Shown: positions 44,301 to 48,799, counted from the first letter of the stretch. The stretch: 60,000 nt of DNA from Liolophura sinensis (GCF_032854445.1 NC_088299.1:17417608-17477607), one strand, 5' to 3'. Made by a program: numbers and translations. The notes: generated by a model not told the origin, from the letters alone.

Positions 44301-47275
44301 GATGAAGACTAGGTTTAACATGCGTGGAGTTTCTGGCCTTTAGAAAGTACATCAGACATCATTATGCATTTTAATTCTAGGCACCATGTACCAGTACTTT
44401 AATTACTACTGAGTGAAGCAGTGCATACGTCCCTGTAAACTGCTACAGCTACTCTCTAAGACTTCTGGTGATGCCCATTGTGTACCTACATATTTGTCAG
44501 CCTAGTGTGATTATCCACTCGTCAAGTATGATGTGGTAATAAGCACGTCAGGTGTCAGCTGACCGATCAACTCACTTGTGAGTCATACCCTCCAAACGTG
44601 TTCCCATACCAGCTTGTTTGCTTGTCATGCTGTTAACTTGCTGGGCAAAACAGGTCATCAGATATATTAAGTTTTCTTTTTCCAGATTATTTTGATTGAC
44701 AGCGATCATTGGTCAGTTACTGTGTTTTGATGCACACAGGTATCAACCATGGCTCGGTGATAGCTGGGGTGATTGGTCCATGTAAACCACAGTTTGATAT
44801 CTGGGGTGATACTGTGAATGTGGCCAGTCGAATGGACAGTTGTGGTCAGTCAGGAAAACTACAGGTGAGCATTACACGTCTATGTAGTCAGTCAGGTAAA
44901 CTACAGGTGAGTACTCCAGGTGTGTGTGGTCAGTTAAATGGTCAGCTGTGGTCAGTTACGTAAACTACAGGTGAGTGGTCCAGGTGTGTCTGGTCAGCTG
45001 TGGTCAGTCAGGTAAACTACAGGTGGAGTAGCACAGGTGTGTGTGGTTAGTCAGGTAAACTACAGGTGAGTAACAGGTGAGCAGTACAGGTGTGTGGTCA
45101 GTCAGATGGTCAGCTGTGGTTAGTCAGGTATACTACAGGTGAGTAACAGGTGAGTAGTTCAGGTGTAAGATCAGTCAGATGGTCAGCTGTGGTTACCCAA
45201 GTAATCTACAGATGAATAGTGCAGCTGTGTGTTCAGTCAGATGGTCAGCTGTGGTCACTCAAGTAAACTACAGGTGAGTAGCACAGGTGTGTGGTCAGTC
45301 AGATGGTCAGCTGTGGTCACTCAAGTAAACTACAGGTGAGTAGTACAGGTGTGTGGTCAGTCGAATGGTTTAGCTGTGTTCACTCAGGTAACCTACAGGT
45401 GAGTATTACAGGTGTGTGGTCATTCAGATGGTCATCTGTGGTCACTCAGGTAAACTACAGGTGAGTAGTACACGTGTGTGTTCAGTCAGATGGTCAGCTG
45501 TTGTCACTCAGGTAAACTACAAGTGAGTAGTACAGGTGTGTGGTTATTCAGATGGTCAGCTGTGGTCACTCAGGTAAACTACAGGTGAGTAGTACAGGTG
45601 TGTGGTCAGTCAGATGGTCCGCTGTGGTCTGTCAGGTAAACTACAGATGAGTAGTAGAGGTGTGTGGTCATTCAGATGGTCAGCTGTTGTCACTCAGGTA
45701 AACTACAGGTGAGTAGTATAGGTGTGTGGTCAGTCAGATGGTCAGCTGTGGTCAGTCAGGTAAACTACAGACGAGTAGTACAAGTGTGTGTGTGGTCAGA
45801 TGGACAGCAGATTAAGACTTCCTGGACACCTTGTTTGTGATGACATGCTGTCTGTCTTTTGACTTGTCAAGAAATGCATGCAAATAACAAACAAATAGAC
45901 ATGCTTTCTTGTTGCTCTATGGGGCTATATTTATGTAGAAACATAGCCCTATATGCAAGCATTGACTTAGGCCTACCCGGCACCCCTGGGTTTTGAGTGT
46001 GCTGTCCTCAACATACTATTGTCCGCCGTCTGATGTGATTGTCCGCCATCTGATGTGATTGTCCGCCGTCTGATGTCGTTGTCCATAATTCCTGCCCATT
46101 TCTGCAGCCAGTATATGTCACTGTAGTGATATGCTTCAGCTAGCAGGCTTGCACAGGACCAAAAATCCTCTGTGCATGTGACCAATAAGCATCACCTGTC
46201 ATCCATGAGACATGTTTGAAATTTGCTTGGCAACACTCCAGACTTGCCAACTTCTCCCGTTACCCCATATGGAGGCCTGCATGGAAAAAGTCGAAGGTGC
46301 GGCTGGCAGTATCTGAGTATTGCCGTCCACGGCTGTCAAAACATGGAGGATGACCTGTGTTTGCCATGTACACCGGGGAGATTTGGACCAAGGGCATTTC
46401 CAAGGTGAAGCACATCACTAAACTGACATACATCGGACGCAGAAATGGACAGGGGATTACAGACAACCAGGTCATACAGCGGACGACAAGAGTATGCTGA
46501 GGAGAAAACACTGAGAAGCCAGTAGTGAAGGCTAAATGCCTGCACATAGGGCTGCGTTTGTGCAGGGTAAATACCTGCACATAGGGCTGTGTTTGTGCAG
46601 GGTAAATGCCTGCACATAGGGCTGCGTTTGTGCAGGGTAAATGCCTGCACATAGGGCTGGGTTTGTGCAGGGTAAATGCCTGCACATAGGGCTGCGTTTG
46701 TGCAGGGTAAATGCCTGCACATAGGGCTGTGTTTGTGCAGGGTAAATGCCTGTATATAGGGCTGTGTTTGTGCAGGGTAAATGCCTGCACATAGGGCTGT
46801 GTTTGTGCAGGGTAAATGCCTGTATATAGGGCTGTTTTTGTGCAGGGTAAATGCCTGTATATAGGGCTGTGTTTGTGCAGGGTAAATGCCTGCACATAGG
46901 GCTGTGTTTGTGCGGGGTAAATGCCTGCACATAGGGCTGTGTTTGTGCGGGGTAAATGCCTGCACATAGGGCTGTGTTTGTGCGGGGTAAAACCTGCACA
47001 TAGGGCTGTGTTTGTGCAGGGTAAATGCCTGTATATAGGGCTGCATTTGTGCAGGGTAAATGCCTGTATATAGGGCTGTGTTTGTACATAAACATAGCCT
47101 GATAGAACAAGATTTCTTATTTACTTTTCATATTTTGTTTTTTAATTTTATTTTGTAGGTTCCAGAAAAAACTGCTGTGATTCTTATAAATGCTGGCTAC
47201 CCTTACCAGTGTCGCGGAGAGATAAAAGTGAAGGGGAAAGAACCAATGAAAACTTATTTTGTGTTCCCAAAGTGA
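2336..47275 (+). CDS. ADCY2-like: Membrane adenylyl cyclase, ADCY2/4/7 (Ac76E) class, 25 exons
   Basis: This gene encodes an integral membrane adenylyl cyclase that converts ATP to cAMP and pyrophosphate at the inner face of the plasma membrane. Conceptual splicing gives about 1120 residues, close to the roughly 1090 of vertebrate AC2. Order: N-terminus, TM1-6 (about 75-240), C1a (about 305-495), C1b (499-598), TM7-12 (about 625-860), C2a (about 880-1120). Visible catalytic features are YADIVNFT and LGDCYYC (two metal Asp) in C1a, and [10 protein letters not shown] and [13 protein letters not shown] (base, ribose and phosphate contacts) in C2a. Class 2/4/7 is favoured over AC3 or AC9 by a C1b segment reading [15 protein letters not shown], by HVAEHYL, and by LNEII preceded by CLRV. 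Leu and Ser are present where AC9 has Tyr and Ala, so forskolin sensitivity is expected. All exon junctions keep frame except 18/19 and the duplicated exons 6 and 8. Exons are listed separately. Confidence 0.93.
2349..3765. other. Intron 1
   Basis: It has three short tandem copies of a 30-base unit containing GTGTACATTACATGT (2686-2776), and three copies of CAAATTATCATTGT-like sequence (2890-2940). No gene seen. Confidence 0.6.
3766..3926 (+). CDS. ADCY2-like: Adenylyl cyclase exon 2, cytosolic N-terminus
   Basis: The acceptor is tctcag and the donor is gtcaga. It encodes about 53 residues, [19 protein letters not shown] onward, ending SQWSLRKFK. The stretch is polar, basic and rich in Ser, without membrane segments, as expected for the poorly conserved cytosolic N-terminus of membrane cyclases. 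It enters in phase 2 and leaves in phase 0, matching both neighbours. Confidence 0.8.
4249..8067. repeat. 27-bp satellite, 3.8 kb, intron 2
   Basis: About 140 copies of a 27-base unit (core TGTCACACATGGAAAAG, then TTTATCTGTA). Variants are CACAGATGG, CCAATGATAAAG and GGGAAGG, arranged in larger repeating blocks. The unit is a multiple of 3 and long frames are open on both strands, up to about 400 codons; I regard these as by-products of unit length. Confidence 0.96.
8068..8912. other. Intron 2, distal part
   Basis: AT-rich spacer without repeats or coding signal, ending in the exon 3 acceptor. Confidence 0.5.
8913..9050 (+). CDS. ADCY2-like: Adenylyl cyclase exon 3, juxtamembrane and TM1
   Basis: Forty-six codons begin [19 protein letters not shown], a conserved lead-in, and continue into TM1 ([20 protein letters not shown]). 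The acceptor is gtctag. The donor GG|gtacta is weaker than most in this gene but keeps phase 0 into exon 4. Confidence 0.88.
9238..9600 (-). mobile_element. tRNA-derived SINE (family 2) with (ATTC)n tail
   Basis: Read on the minus strand it has a tRNA-like head near 9590 (GTGGCCCAATGGTTAGAGAG), a body with GTGTCATGTCTGGTGTCTTC, and a tail ending in the ATTC microsatellite that shows as GAAT repeats at 9238-9286. Other copies lie at 13030-13350 and 13543-13860. It is a non-autonomous retroelement. Confidence 0.75.
9601..10065. other. Intron 3 spacer
   Basis: Single-copy-looking, AT-rich. No coding or RNA signal seen. Confidence 0.4.
10066..10325. repeat. Degenerate repeat in intron 3
   Basis: Imperfect copies of TTTCCTCTGTGCTCTGCCAGG and GGCTTTGTCAGGAATCTGG with irregular 30-60 base spacing. 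Confidence 0.65.
10557..10910 (+). CDS. ADCY2-like: Adenylyl cyclase exon 4, TM2-TM5
   Basis: This 118-codon exon is the longest in the gene. It starts [14 protein letters not shown] and holds four hydrophobic spans: [53 protein letters not shown] and [18 protein letters not shown]. It ends REYLALQ before gtaaga. The last 18 bases and the donor resemble the unit of the intron 4 minisatellite that follows. Confidence 0.92.
10888..12440. repeat. 31-35-bp minisatellite seeded at exon 4 donor
   Basis: The units contain GAATATCTAGCACTACAG, then GTCAGGTGATACT. The first degenerate unit is the end of exon 4 and its donor (AATATTTAGCGCTACAA|GTAAGACGATAAT), with about 7 mismatches over 31 bases. About 330 bases at 11430-11765 interrupt the array with unrelated, more CG-rich sequence that has two copies of ACGGACTACGAAT. 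Confidence 0.88.
12818..12967 (+). CDS. ADCY2-like: Adenylyl cyclase exon 5, TM6 and linker to C1a
   Basis: Fifty codons hold TM6 ([17 protein letters not shown]) and the amphipathic signalling-helix region ([19 protein letters not shown], ending REKQQQ) that leads into C1a. The acceptor is ttttcag, the donor is gtgagg, and both phases are 0. Confidence 0.92.
13030..13350 (-). mobile_element. tRNA-derived SINE (family 2), rearranged
   Basis: It shares GTGTCTTCTTGTGG, ACACCAGACATGACACC and AGTCTTCCCTATGACCCCA with the copy at 9238. The central ACCAGACATGACACC block is present three times in tandem. Confidence 0.65.
13543..13860 (+). mobile_element. tRNA-derived SINE (family 2), forward copy
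   Basis: It opens with a tRNA-like A box (CAGTGGCTTAATGGTTAGAG), followed by GTCTTTGGCATGATACTTCA and a tail GTATAATGTTAAACCCA. The 3' half is the reverse complement of 9290-9500. Confidence 0.72.
13861..14971. other. Intron 5 spacer
   Basis: No repeat structure or coding signal seen; short open frames lack splice context. Confidence 0.4.
14972..17106. repeat. 50-bp minisatellite, copy 1, intron 5
   Basis: About 43 units of 50 bases with core GGGGGAATATGTGTGGTGTG and CTATTGGTCAGAGCTG. Variants such as TTAGTCAG, TTGATCAG and ACTGAAGGAA recur. The same array returns at 19916-23450. Confidence 0.95.
17216..17353 (+). CDS. ADCY2-like: Exon 6, copy 1, frameshifted (C1a entry)
   Basis: Encodes the helix before the C1a core, [20 protein letters not shown] and on. 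Compared with the copy at 23554-23690 it has one extra base near 17301 (ACAACCAAAG against ACACCAAAG), which puts a TGA in frame at about 17321. Acceptor and donor are intact. The extra base could be an assembly error or mark a dead copy; the intact reading is in copy 2. Confidence 0.75.
17354..18117. other. Intron 6, copy 1
   Basis: It has a poly-C run at about 17491-17507 and three AT-rich units of about 60 bases (17810-18010) containing TTTATTAAATCAATCA. The same order occurs in copy 2. Confidence 0.7.
18118..18229 (+). CDS. ADCY2-like: Exon 7, copy 1, C1a metal site
   Basis: It encodes [20 protein letters not shown] and then [18 protein letters not shown]. The Asp of YADIV is the first of the two Mg-binding Asp residues of class III cyclases. 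The coding bases are identical to the second copy at 24454-24565. Entry phase 2 and exit phase 0 fit exons 6 and 8. Confidence 0.92.
18230..19019. other. Intron 7, copy 1
   Basis: No repeat or coding sequence seen. It is near-identical to 24566-25356. Confidence 0.6.
19020..19147 (+). CDS. ADCY2-like: Exon 8, copy 1, second C1a metal Asp
   Basis: It encodes [20 protein letters not shown] and then a segment ending MGLRMLEVI. The Asp of LGDCYYC is the second metal ligand. This copy is in frame and leaves in phase 2 into exon 9 at 26255. The 3' half of the exon, with its donor, heads an array of tandem copies up to the N gap. Confidence 0.9.
19058..19715. repeat. 110-bp array of exon 8 3' half plus donor, copy 1
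   Basis: The unit starts near GTGTGGCAGGGTTACCCAA in exon 8 and includes the rest of the exon, the donor GG|GTAAGTCAGG and about 29 bases of intron. Donors lie at 19148, 19258, 19368, 19478, 19588 and 19696. Units differ by few substitutions (AATGCTAACC against AGTGCTACCC). The array runs into the N gap. Confidence 0.95.
19716..19915. other. Assembly gap of 200 N
   Basis: Exactly 200 Ns, typical of a fixed-size placeholder. Left of it is the exon 8 array, right of it the intron 5 type 50-bp array, so the scaffold repeats itself across the gap. Confidence 0.99.
19916..23450. repeat. 50-bp minisatellite, copy 2, with higher-order repeats
   Basis: It is the same unit as 14972-17106. A block beginning GGTCAGAGCTGAGGGAATAT, then ATGTGCTG, recurs near 19916, 20608 and 22146 with the same order of variant units after it, so the array has a second, longer period. 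Confidence 0.94.
23554..23690 (+). CDS. ADCY2-like: Exon 6, copy 2, intact
   Basis: This 137-base exon has a clean frame from [12 protein letters not shown] to [14 protein letters not shown], then AC, which joins T of exon 7 to give Thr. The match to the AC2 segment with HNLYV before the first metal motif supports it. The acceptor is atacag and the donor is gtaagc. Confidence 0.88.
23691..24453. other. Intron 6, copy 2
   Basis: It has the poly-C run (about 23828-23843) and AT-rich units as in copy 1, with scattered one-base indels. Confidence 0.7.
24454..24565 (+). CDS. ADCY2-like: Exon 7, copy 2, C1a metal site
   Basis: It is identical in coding sequence to the exon at 18118-18229, with the metal-binding motif YADIVNFT. 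The flanking introns differ from copy 1 by scattered single-base changes and indels only. Confidence 0.88.
24566..25356. other. Intron 7, copy 2
   Basis: It is near-identical to 18230-19019, with differences mostly in homopolymers. Confidence 0.6.
25357..25485 (+). CDS. ADCY2-like: Exon 8, copy 2, frameshifted
   Basis: It is the same exon as 19020-19147 but 129 bases long, with one extra C in the run after ATGGG at about 25461. [19 protein letters not shown] is intact before the break. With the extra base the frame stays open through the intron-like spacer into the next tandem unit as far as its donor at 25599, so an extended exon is conceivable. Assembly error is the simpler reading. Confidence 0.75.
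25404..25712. repeat. 110-bp array of exon 8 3' half plus donor, copy 2
   Basis: There are three units here against six in copy 1, with the same splice donor in each. The last unit leads into TACCTGTACTAGTA, as on the left of the N gap, and then into unique sequence. Confidence 0.93.
25726..26254. other. Intron 8, distal part
   Basis: Unique-looking spacer down to the exon 9 acceptor; nothing recognised. Confidence 0.4.
26255..26413 (+). CDS. ADCY2-like: Adenylyl cyclase exon 9, C1a core
   Basis: It encodes [20 protein letters not shown] and continues through [19 protein letters not shown] to SSGVPG. RIGIHTG and the YDVWS strand-loop are hallmarks of C1a. It enters on phase 2 and leaves on phase 2 (donor gtgagt). 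Confidence 0.94.
26414..26945. other. Intron 9
   Basis: AT-rich, no repeats or coding seen. Confidence 0.45.
26946..27087 (+). CDS. ADCY2-like: Adenylyl cyclase exon 10, C1a end
   Basis: It encodes [20 protein letters not shown], then [10 protein letters not shown] and [12 protein letters not shown], the last strands of the C1a fold. The acceptor is gacag and the donor is gtaagt. The Gly that ends exon 9 is completed by the first base here. Confidence 0.93.
27255..27445 (-). mobile_element. tRNA-derived SINE (family 1), 5'-truncated
   Basis: Read on the plus strand it starts TTTATTTGATTGGTGTTTTA, continues ACTCAAGAATATTTCA and CGGCCAGCATTGTGGTGGG, and ends AGGAAGCCAGCATGAGCTGG. Other copies in the window show that the tRNA-like head belongs on the far side, so this copy is reversed and lacks it. 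Confidence 0.78.
27446..28634. other. Intron 10, distal part
   Basis: Spacer with ACATGTA-type motifs; no gene, RNA or array seen. Confidence 0.4.
28635..28787 (+). CDS. ADCY2-like: Adenylyl cyclase exon 11, C1b regulatory segment
   Basis: Fifty-one codons contain [20 protein letters not shown] followed by FSKLRRNT. Vertebrate AC2 has a closely similar segment ending PFAHL, implicated in Gbeta-gamma regulation; here it reads PFSKL. This exon is the strongest single reason for the ADCY2/4/7 assignment. The rest is basic (AKKVYSSK). Phase 0 at both ends. Confidence 0.9.
28788..29161. other. Intron 11
   Basis: Nothing recognised. Confidence 0.45.
29162..29223 (+). CDS. ADCY2-like: Adenylyl cyclase exon 12, C1b
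   Basis: This short exon encodes [20 protein letters not shown] plus two bases. It has no recognisable motif; polar C1b sequence is variable among cyclases. Acceptor tacag, donor gtaaga and phases (0 in, 2 out) fit both neighbours. Confidence 0.78.
29347..29706. repeat. 39-bp minisatellite in intron 12
   Basis: About nine units with TCTGCATACTGTAACTGGG and GTGGGGTGTC, slightly variable in length. Confidence 0.88.
29838..29924 (+). CDS. ADCY2-like: Adenylyl cyclase exon 13, C1b helix
   Basis: It encodes [20 protein letters not shown] then ELEYLDTR, a charged, probably helical stretch that corresponds to the AC2 region with ELNERM ahead of TM7. It leaves in phase 2 with CA, which becomes a Gln codon in exon 14. 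Confidence 0.82.
29925..30162. other. Intron 13, proximal part
   Basis: Short spacer before the SINE at 30163; nothing recognised. Confidence 0.4.
30163..30432 (-). mobile_element. tRNA-derived SINE (family 1), full length
   Basis: Reversed copy with tail side at 30163 (TTTATTTGTGTATTTGATTG) and tRNA-like head at about 30345-30432 (minus strand GGCCTCCGTGGCCGAGGGGG, then TAAGC). It has a B-box-like GTGAGTTCAATTCC. It lies in intron 13. Confidence 0.82.
30598..30765 (+). CDS. ADCY2-like: Adenylyl cyclase exon 14, C1b end and TM7
   Basis: It begins [20 protein letters not shown], which parallels the AC2 motif QWLKSED before the second membrane domain, and ends in TM7 ([20 protein letters not shown]). 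The start after atgcag was chosen because it gives Gln-Gln-Trp in frame. Confidence 0.9.
30789..31026 (+). mobile_element. tRNA-derived SINE (family 1), forward copy
   Basis: It opens GGGGCCCTCCGTGGCCAATG and has a B-box-like GCAAGTTCAAGTGC and a tail ATAAAACACCAATCAAATAA, then an ATAAA run. It lies at the start of intron 14. Confidence 0.82.
31176..32990. repeat. 62-bp minisatellite in intron 14
   Basis: About 29 units with CTGCCTTCTCTGTCTGAACT and GGAGTGCTTATGTACGTACA. The variants TACACACA, TTACTCCC and GAATTAAG recur in ordered runs, as expected from block duplication. Confidence 0.95.
32991..33273. other. Intron 14, distal part
   Basis: Short unique spacer before exon 15. Confidence 0.4.
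33274..33439 (+). CDS. ADCY2-like: Adenylyl cyclase exon 15, TM8
   Basis: It encodes a basic loop ([20 protein letters not shown]) and TM8 ([20 protein letters not shown]). Acceptor ctcag, entry phase 2, exit phase 0 with donor gtaagt. Confidence 0.88.
33668..33796 (+). CDS. ADCY2-like: Adenylyl cyclase exon 16, TM9
   Basis: Forty-three codons, [20 protein letters not shown] then TM9 ([20 protein letters not shown]). Acceptor ttgcag, donor gtaaga, phase 0 at both ends. Confidence 0.88.
33797..34297. other. Intron 16
   Basis: No repeat or coding signal seen. Confidence 0.45.
34298..34381 (+). CDS. ADCY2-like: Adenylyl cyclase exon 17, extracellular loop
   Basis: Twenty-eight codons, [20 protein letters not shown] then TASCDFIP. 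This is the outer loop between TM9 and TM10. NAT is an N-glycosylation sequon, and glycosylation of this loop is known in mammalian cyclases. Two Cys could pair. Confidence 0.85.
34382..34828. other. Intron 17, proximal part
   Basis: AT-rich spacer, nothing recognised. Confidence 0.4.
34829..37570. repeat. 74-bp satellite in intron 17
   Basis: About 37 units with GGAAGGCTCACAAGTAACTG and GTGTTTATACCCAGGATATT, then GCTCCACCTGTATGTC. Several units near 36870-37250 carry one-base indels. Confidence 0.96.
37710..37884 (+). CDS. ADCY2-like: Adenylyl cyclase exon 18, TM10-TM11
   Basis: It encodes [20 protein letters not shown] (TM10) and [20 protein letters not shown] (TM11), ending SVSVATQ. The donor gtaggt gives exit phase 1, but exon 19 needs phase 2, so one base is unaccounted for here. 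The length of the joined region otherwise agrees with AC2. Confidence 0.85.
37908..38156 (+). mobile_element. tRNA-derived SINE (family 1), full length
   Basis: It has a head GGGGGCCTCCATTGCCGAGG, then GGGTTAGC (A-box-like), GTGAGTTCAAGTC (B-box-like), the body CACCATAATGCTGCCTGCCG, and a tail with AATAAATAAAT. It lies 23 bases after exon 18 in intron 18. Confidence 0.85.
38157..38622. other. Intron 18, distal part
   Basis: Spacer with nothing recognised before the exon 19 acceptor. Confidence 0.4.
38623..38701 (+). CDS. ADCY2-like: Adenylyl cyclase exon 19, TM12
   Basis: It encodes [20 protein letters not shown] then HLLDRQ (TM12 and its cytosolic end). The only open frame that joins exon 20 requires entry phase 2. 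The last bases and the donor (ACCTGCTAGACAGACAG|gt) are repeated many times in the intron that follows. Confidence 0.83.
38688..39296. repeat. 37-bp array of exon 19 end plus donor
   Basis: About 16 units of ACCTGCTAGACAGACAG, then GTGAGTCTTCATAACACT. The first unit is the true exon 19 end and donor (38685-38720). Most copies keep CAG|GTGAGT intact. Confidence 0.95.
39297..39566. other. Intron 19, distal part
   Basis: Spacer, nothing recognised. Confidence 0.4.
39567..39725 (+). CDS. ADCY2-like: Adenylyl cyclase exon 20, C2a entry
   Basis: It encodes [20 protein letters not shown], then a segment ending [26 protein letters not shown] and [13 protein letters not shown] are conserved cyclase signatures before the C2a core. 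Acceptor ccacag, donor gtgagt, phase 0 at both ends. Confidence 0.95.
39726..40228. other. Intron 20, proximal part
   Basis: A short direct duplication of TTCATCCACCTTATAG occurs at 39882 and 39931. Nothing else seen. Confidence 0.45.
40229..40432 (+). mobile_element. tRNA-derived SINE (family 1), diverged
   Basis: GGGGTCTTCCTTGGCTGAGA, then TGGTTAGCG, at the head and GGGATAAAACACCAATCAAA, then TAAATCAATA, at the tail. More diverged and shorter than 37908-38156. Confidence 0.78.
40782..40928 (+). CDS. ADCY2-like: Adenylyl cyclase exon 21, C2a core
   Basis: It encodes [20 protein letters not shown], then [20 protein letters not shown] and [16 protein letters not shown] and [12 protein letters not shown] are C2a signatures. 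The usual acidic ADFDEL is changed to VAFDTL, a deviation at a normally conserved Asp. The Leu before the final R-V-L keeps the forskolin-pocket residue that AC9 lacks. Confidence 0.95.
40929..41835. other. Intron 21
   Basis: It has a poly-A run at about 41541-41560 and a T run at 41506-41515. No gene seen. Confidence 0.45.
41836..41937 (+). CDS. ADCY2-like: Adenylyl cyclase exon 22, C2a base-binding Lys
   Basis: It encodes [20 protein letters not shown], then [14 protein letters not shown]. Lys of KIKTMG contacts the adenine, and Ser of GSTYM is the forskolin-pocket Ser of AC2 that AC9 replaces with Ala. The acceptor cctgaag is not the usual cag. Confidence 0.93.
41938..43467. other. Intron 22, proximal part
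   Basis: AT-rich spacer; a small inverted pair (ACCACCTTCA and TGAAGGTGGT) flanks 43429-43455. No coding signal seen. Confidence 0.45.
43468..43970. repeat. 131-bp array of exon 23 acceptor and start
   Basis: Acceptor plus exon start (ATTGTCAG|GACTGTGTAAAGAATGAGCAG) is present at 43578, 43709 and 43840, exactly 131 bases apart, and the true exon starts at 43971. The three upstream copies diverge from the real exon after GAATGAGCAG. Confidence 0.95.
43971..44085 (+). CDS. ADCY2-like: Adenylyl cyclase exon 23, C2a
   Basis: It encodes [20 protein letters not shown], then [18 protein letters not shown]. The FNQFKLRVG strand is typical C2a. AC2 carries a Gbeta-gamma-binding QEHA motif at this place; only EQH is left here. 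Three upstream copies of the acceptor and first 21 bases lie at 131-bp spacing. Confidence 0.93.
44086..44739. other. Intron 23
   Basis: No repeat or coding signal seen. Confidence 0.45.
44740..44864 (+). CDS. ADCY2-like: Adenylyl cyclase exon 24, C2a Asn/Arg motif
   Basis: It encodes [20 protein letters not shown], then [20 protein letters not shown]. Asp of FDIWG reads the adenine amino group; Asn and Arg of NVASRM bind ribose and stabilise the transition state. All are present. The last 38 bases and the donor seed the following 62-bp array. Confidence 0.95.
44830..45800. repeat. 62-bp array of exon 24 end plus donor
   Basis: About 15 units match the last 38 coding bases and donor of exon 24: GTGGTCAGTCAGGAAAACTA, then CAG|GTGAG. 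Many decoys keep CTACAG|GTGAGTAG; some are ruined (ACAGATGAG, ACAAGTGAG). Confidence 0.94.
45801..46533. other. Intron 24, middle
   Basis: It has three to four copies of GTCCGCCGTCTGATGTGATT (46019-46082). Otherwise nothing recognised. Confidence 0.6.
46534..47085. repeat. 35-bp minisatellite in intron 24
   Basis: About 16 units of GGGTAAATGCCTGCACATAG and GGCTGTGTTTGTGCA. It stops 73 bases before exon 25. Confidence 0.94.
47159..47275 (+). CDS. ADCY2-like: Adenylyl cyclase exon 25 and stop
   Basis: It encodes [20 protein letters not shown], then [18 protein letters not shown] and a TGA stop. [16 protein letters not shown] closes the C2a sheet and contains the phosphate-contacting Lys. The protein ends within a few residues of the domain, shorter than the AC2 tail. 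Confidence 0.94.
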   Translation, partial: VPEKTAVILINAGYPYQCRGEIKVKGKEPMKTYFVFPK

Positions 47276-47291
47276 GAAGGCTGGCTAATAC

Positions 47292-48375
47292 CATGAGTGG
47301 AGAAATATGCAGATGGTGAACAGAAGAGGAAATCTGTTTACTTAAGGAGTGGAGAAATATGCAGATAGTAAACAGAAGAGGAAATCTGTTTGTAAAGGAG
47401 TAGAGAAATGTGGAGAAGGTAAACAGAAGAGGAAATCTGTTTGTAAAGGAGTAGAGAAATGTGCAGATGGTAAACAGAAGATTAAATCTGTTTGTAAAGG
47501 AGTAGAGAAATGTGCAGATGGTAAACAGAAGAGGAAATCTGTTTGTAAAGGAGTAGAGAAATACACAGATGGTAAACAGAAGAGGAGTGGAGAAATACGC
47601 AGATGGTAAGCAGAAGAGGAAATTTGTTTGTAATGAGTGGAGAAATACACAGATTGTAATCAGAAGAGGAGTGGAGAAATACGCAGATGGTAAACAGAAG
47701 AGGAGTGAAGAAATACACAGATGGCAATCAGAAGAGGAAATCTGTTTACTTAAGGAGTGGAGAAATATGCAGATGATGAACAGAAGAGGAAATCTGTTTG
47801 TAAAGGAGCGGAGAAATTCACAGATGGTAAAGAAAAGAGGAAATCTGTTAGTAAAGGAGTGGAGAAATACGCAGATGCTAAACAAAAGAGGAAATCTGTT
47901 GTAAAGGAGTGGAGAAATATGCAGATGGTAAACACAAGAGGAATCTGTTTGTAAAGGAGTGGAGAAATACACAGATGGTAATCAGAAGAGGAAATCTGTT
48001 TACTTAAGGAGTGGAGAAATATGCAGATGATGAACAGAAGAGGAAATCTGTTTGTAAAGGAGTAGAGAAATGTGGAGAAGGTAAACAGAAGAGGAAATCT
48101 GTTTGTAAAGGAGTAGAGAAATGTGCAGATGGTAAACAGAAGATTAAATCTGTTTGTAAAGGAGTGGAGAAATATGCAGATGATGAACAGAAGAGGAAAT
48201 CTGTTTGTAAAGGAGTGGAGAAATTCACAGGTGGTAAAGAAAAGAGGAAATCTGTTTGTAAAAGAGTGGAGAAATACACAGATGGTAAACAGAAGAGGAA
48301 ATCTGTTTGTAAAGGAGTGGAGAAATATGCAGGTGTTAAACTGAAGAGGAAATCTCTTTGTAAAGGGGATAAATT
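47292..48375. repeat. 51-bp minisatellite just after the cyclase stop
   Basis: About 21 units of GAGGAAATCTGTTTGTAAAG and GAGTAGAGAAATGTGCAGAT. The array begins 17 bases after the stop codon, so it is likely 3' untranslated sequence. Since 51 is a multiple of 3, a basic 17-residue repeat (KRKSVCKGVEK) is open in one frame, but nothing links it to the cyclase frame. Confidence 0.92.
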
Positions 48376-48696
48376 AATTGGCAGATGAAGGAAATACATA
48401 TAAGTAACTGTGAAGCTGAAGAAGGGATGCATTTGGTGAAGGAATGAATAAATTGACAAACGTCAAAAAGTGTATTTGGCAAGGGAATGGGAAACTACGA
48501 TGCTAAAGAACAGAACAGTTTAGTAAAGAAATGAGGAAATTAGCAATAATAGAAATACATTTGTCATCAGAGAGAAGGGCAAATATGAAGTTTGAGGACA
48601 AAACATGAAAATAAAGGAGTAGAGAAAGCGAGAAATTTAAAGCTCATGAAAGAAAGGAAATGAGCTGACTGAAATCCATTGCAGGCAATTCTTAAC

Positions 48697-48702
48697 AATA
48701 AA
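48697..48702 (+). promoter_or_regulatory. Candidate poly(A) signal of the cyclase gene
   Basis: AATAAA about 1.4 kb after the stop and past the 51-bp array. Another AATAAA lies at about 48446. Either could serve; there is no transcript evidence. Confidence 0.3.
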
Positions 48703-48799
48703 ACTGTAATCTTTATCAGGTGTGTAAAGATGTGTTCTTAGAGTTTAGGGGTTTTATGACTGATTATAAGCACAAGCTAGTGAGACGAGTCATTTTATC

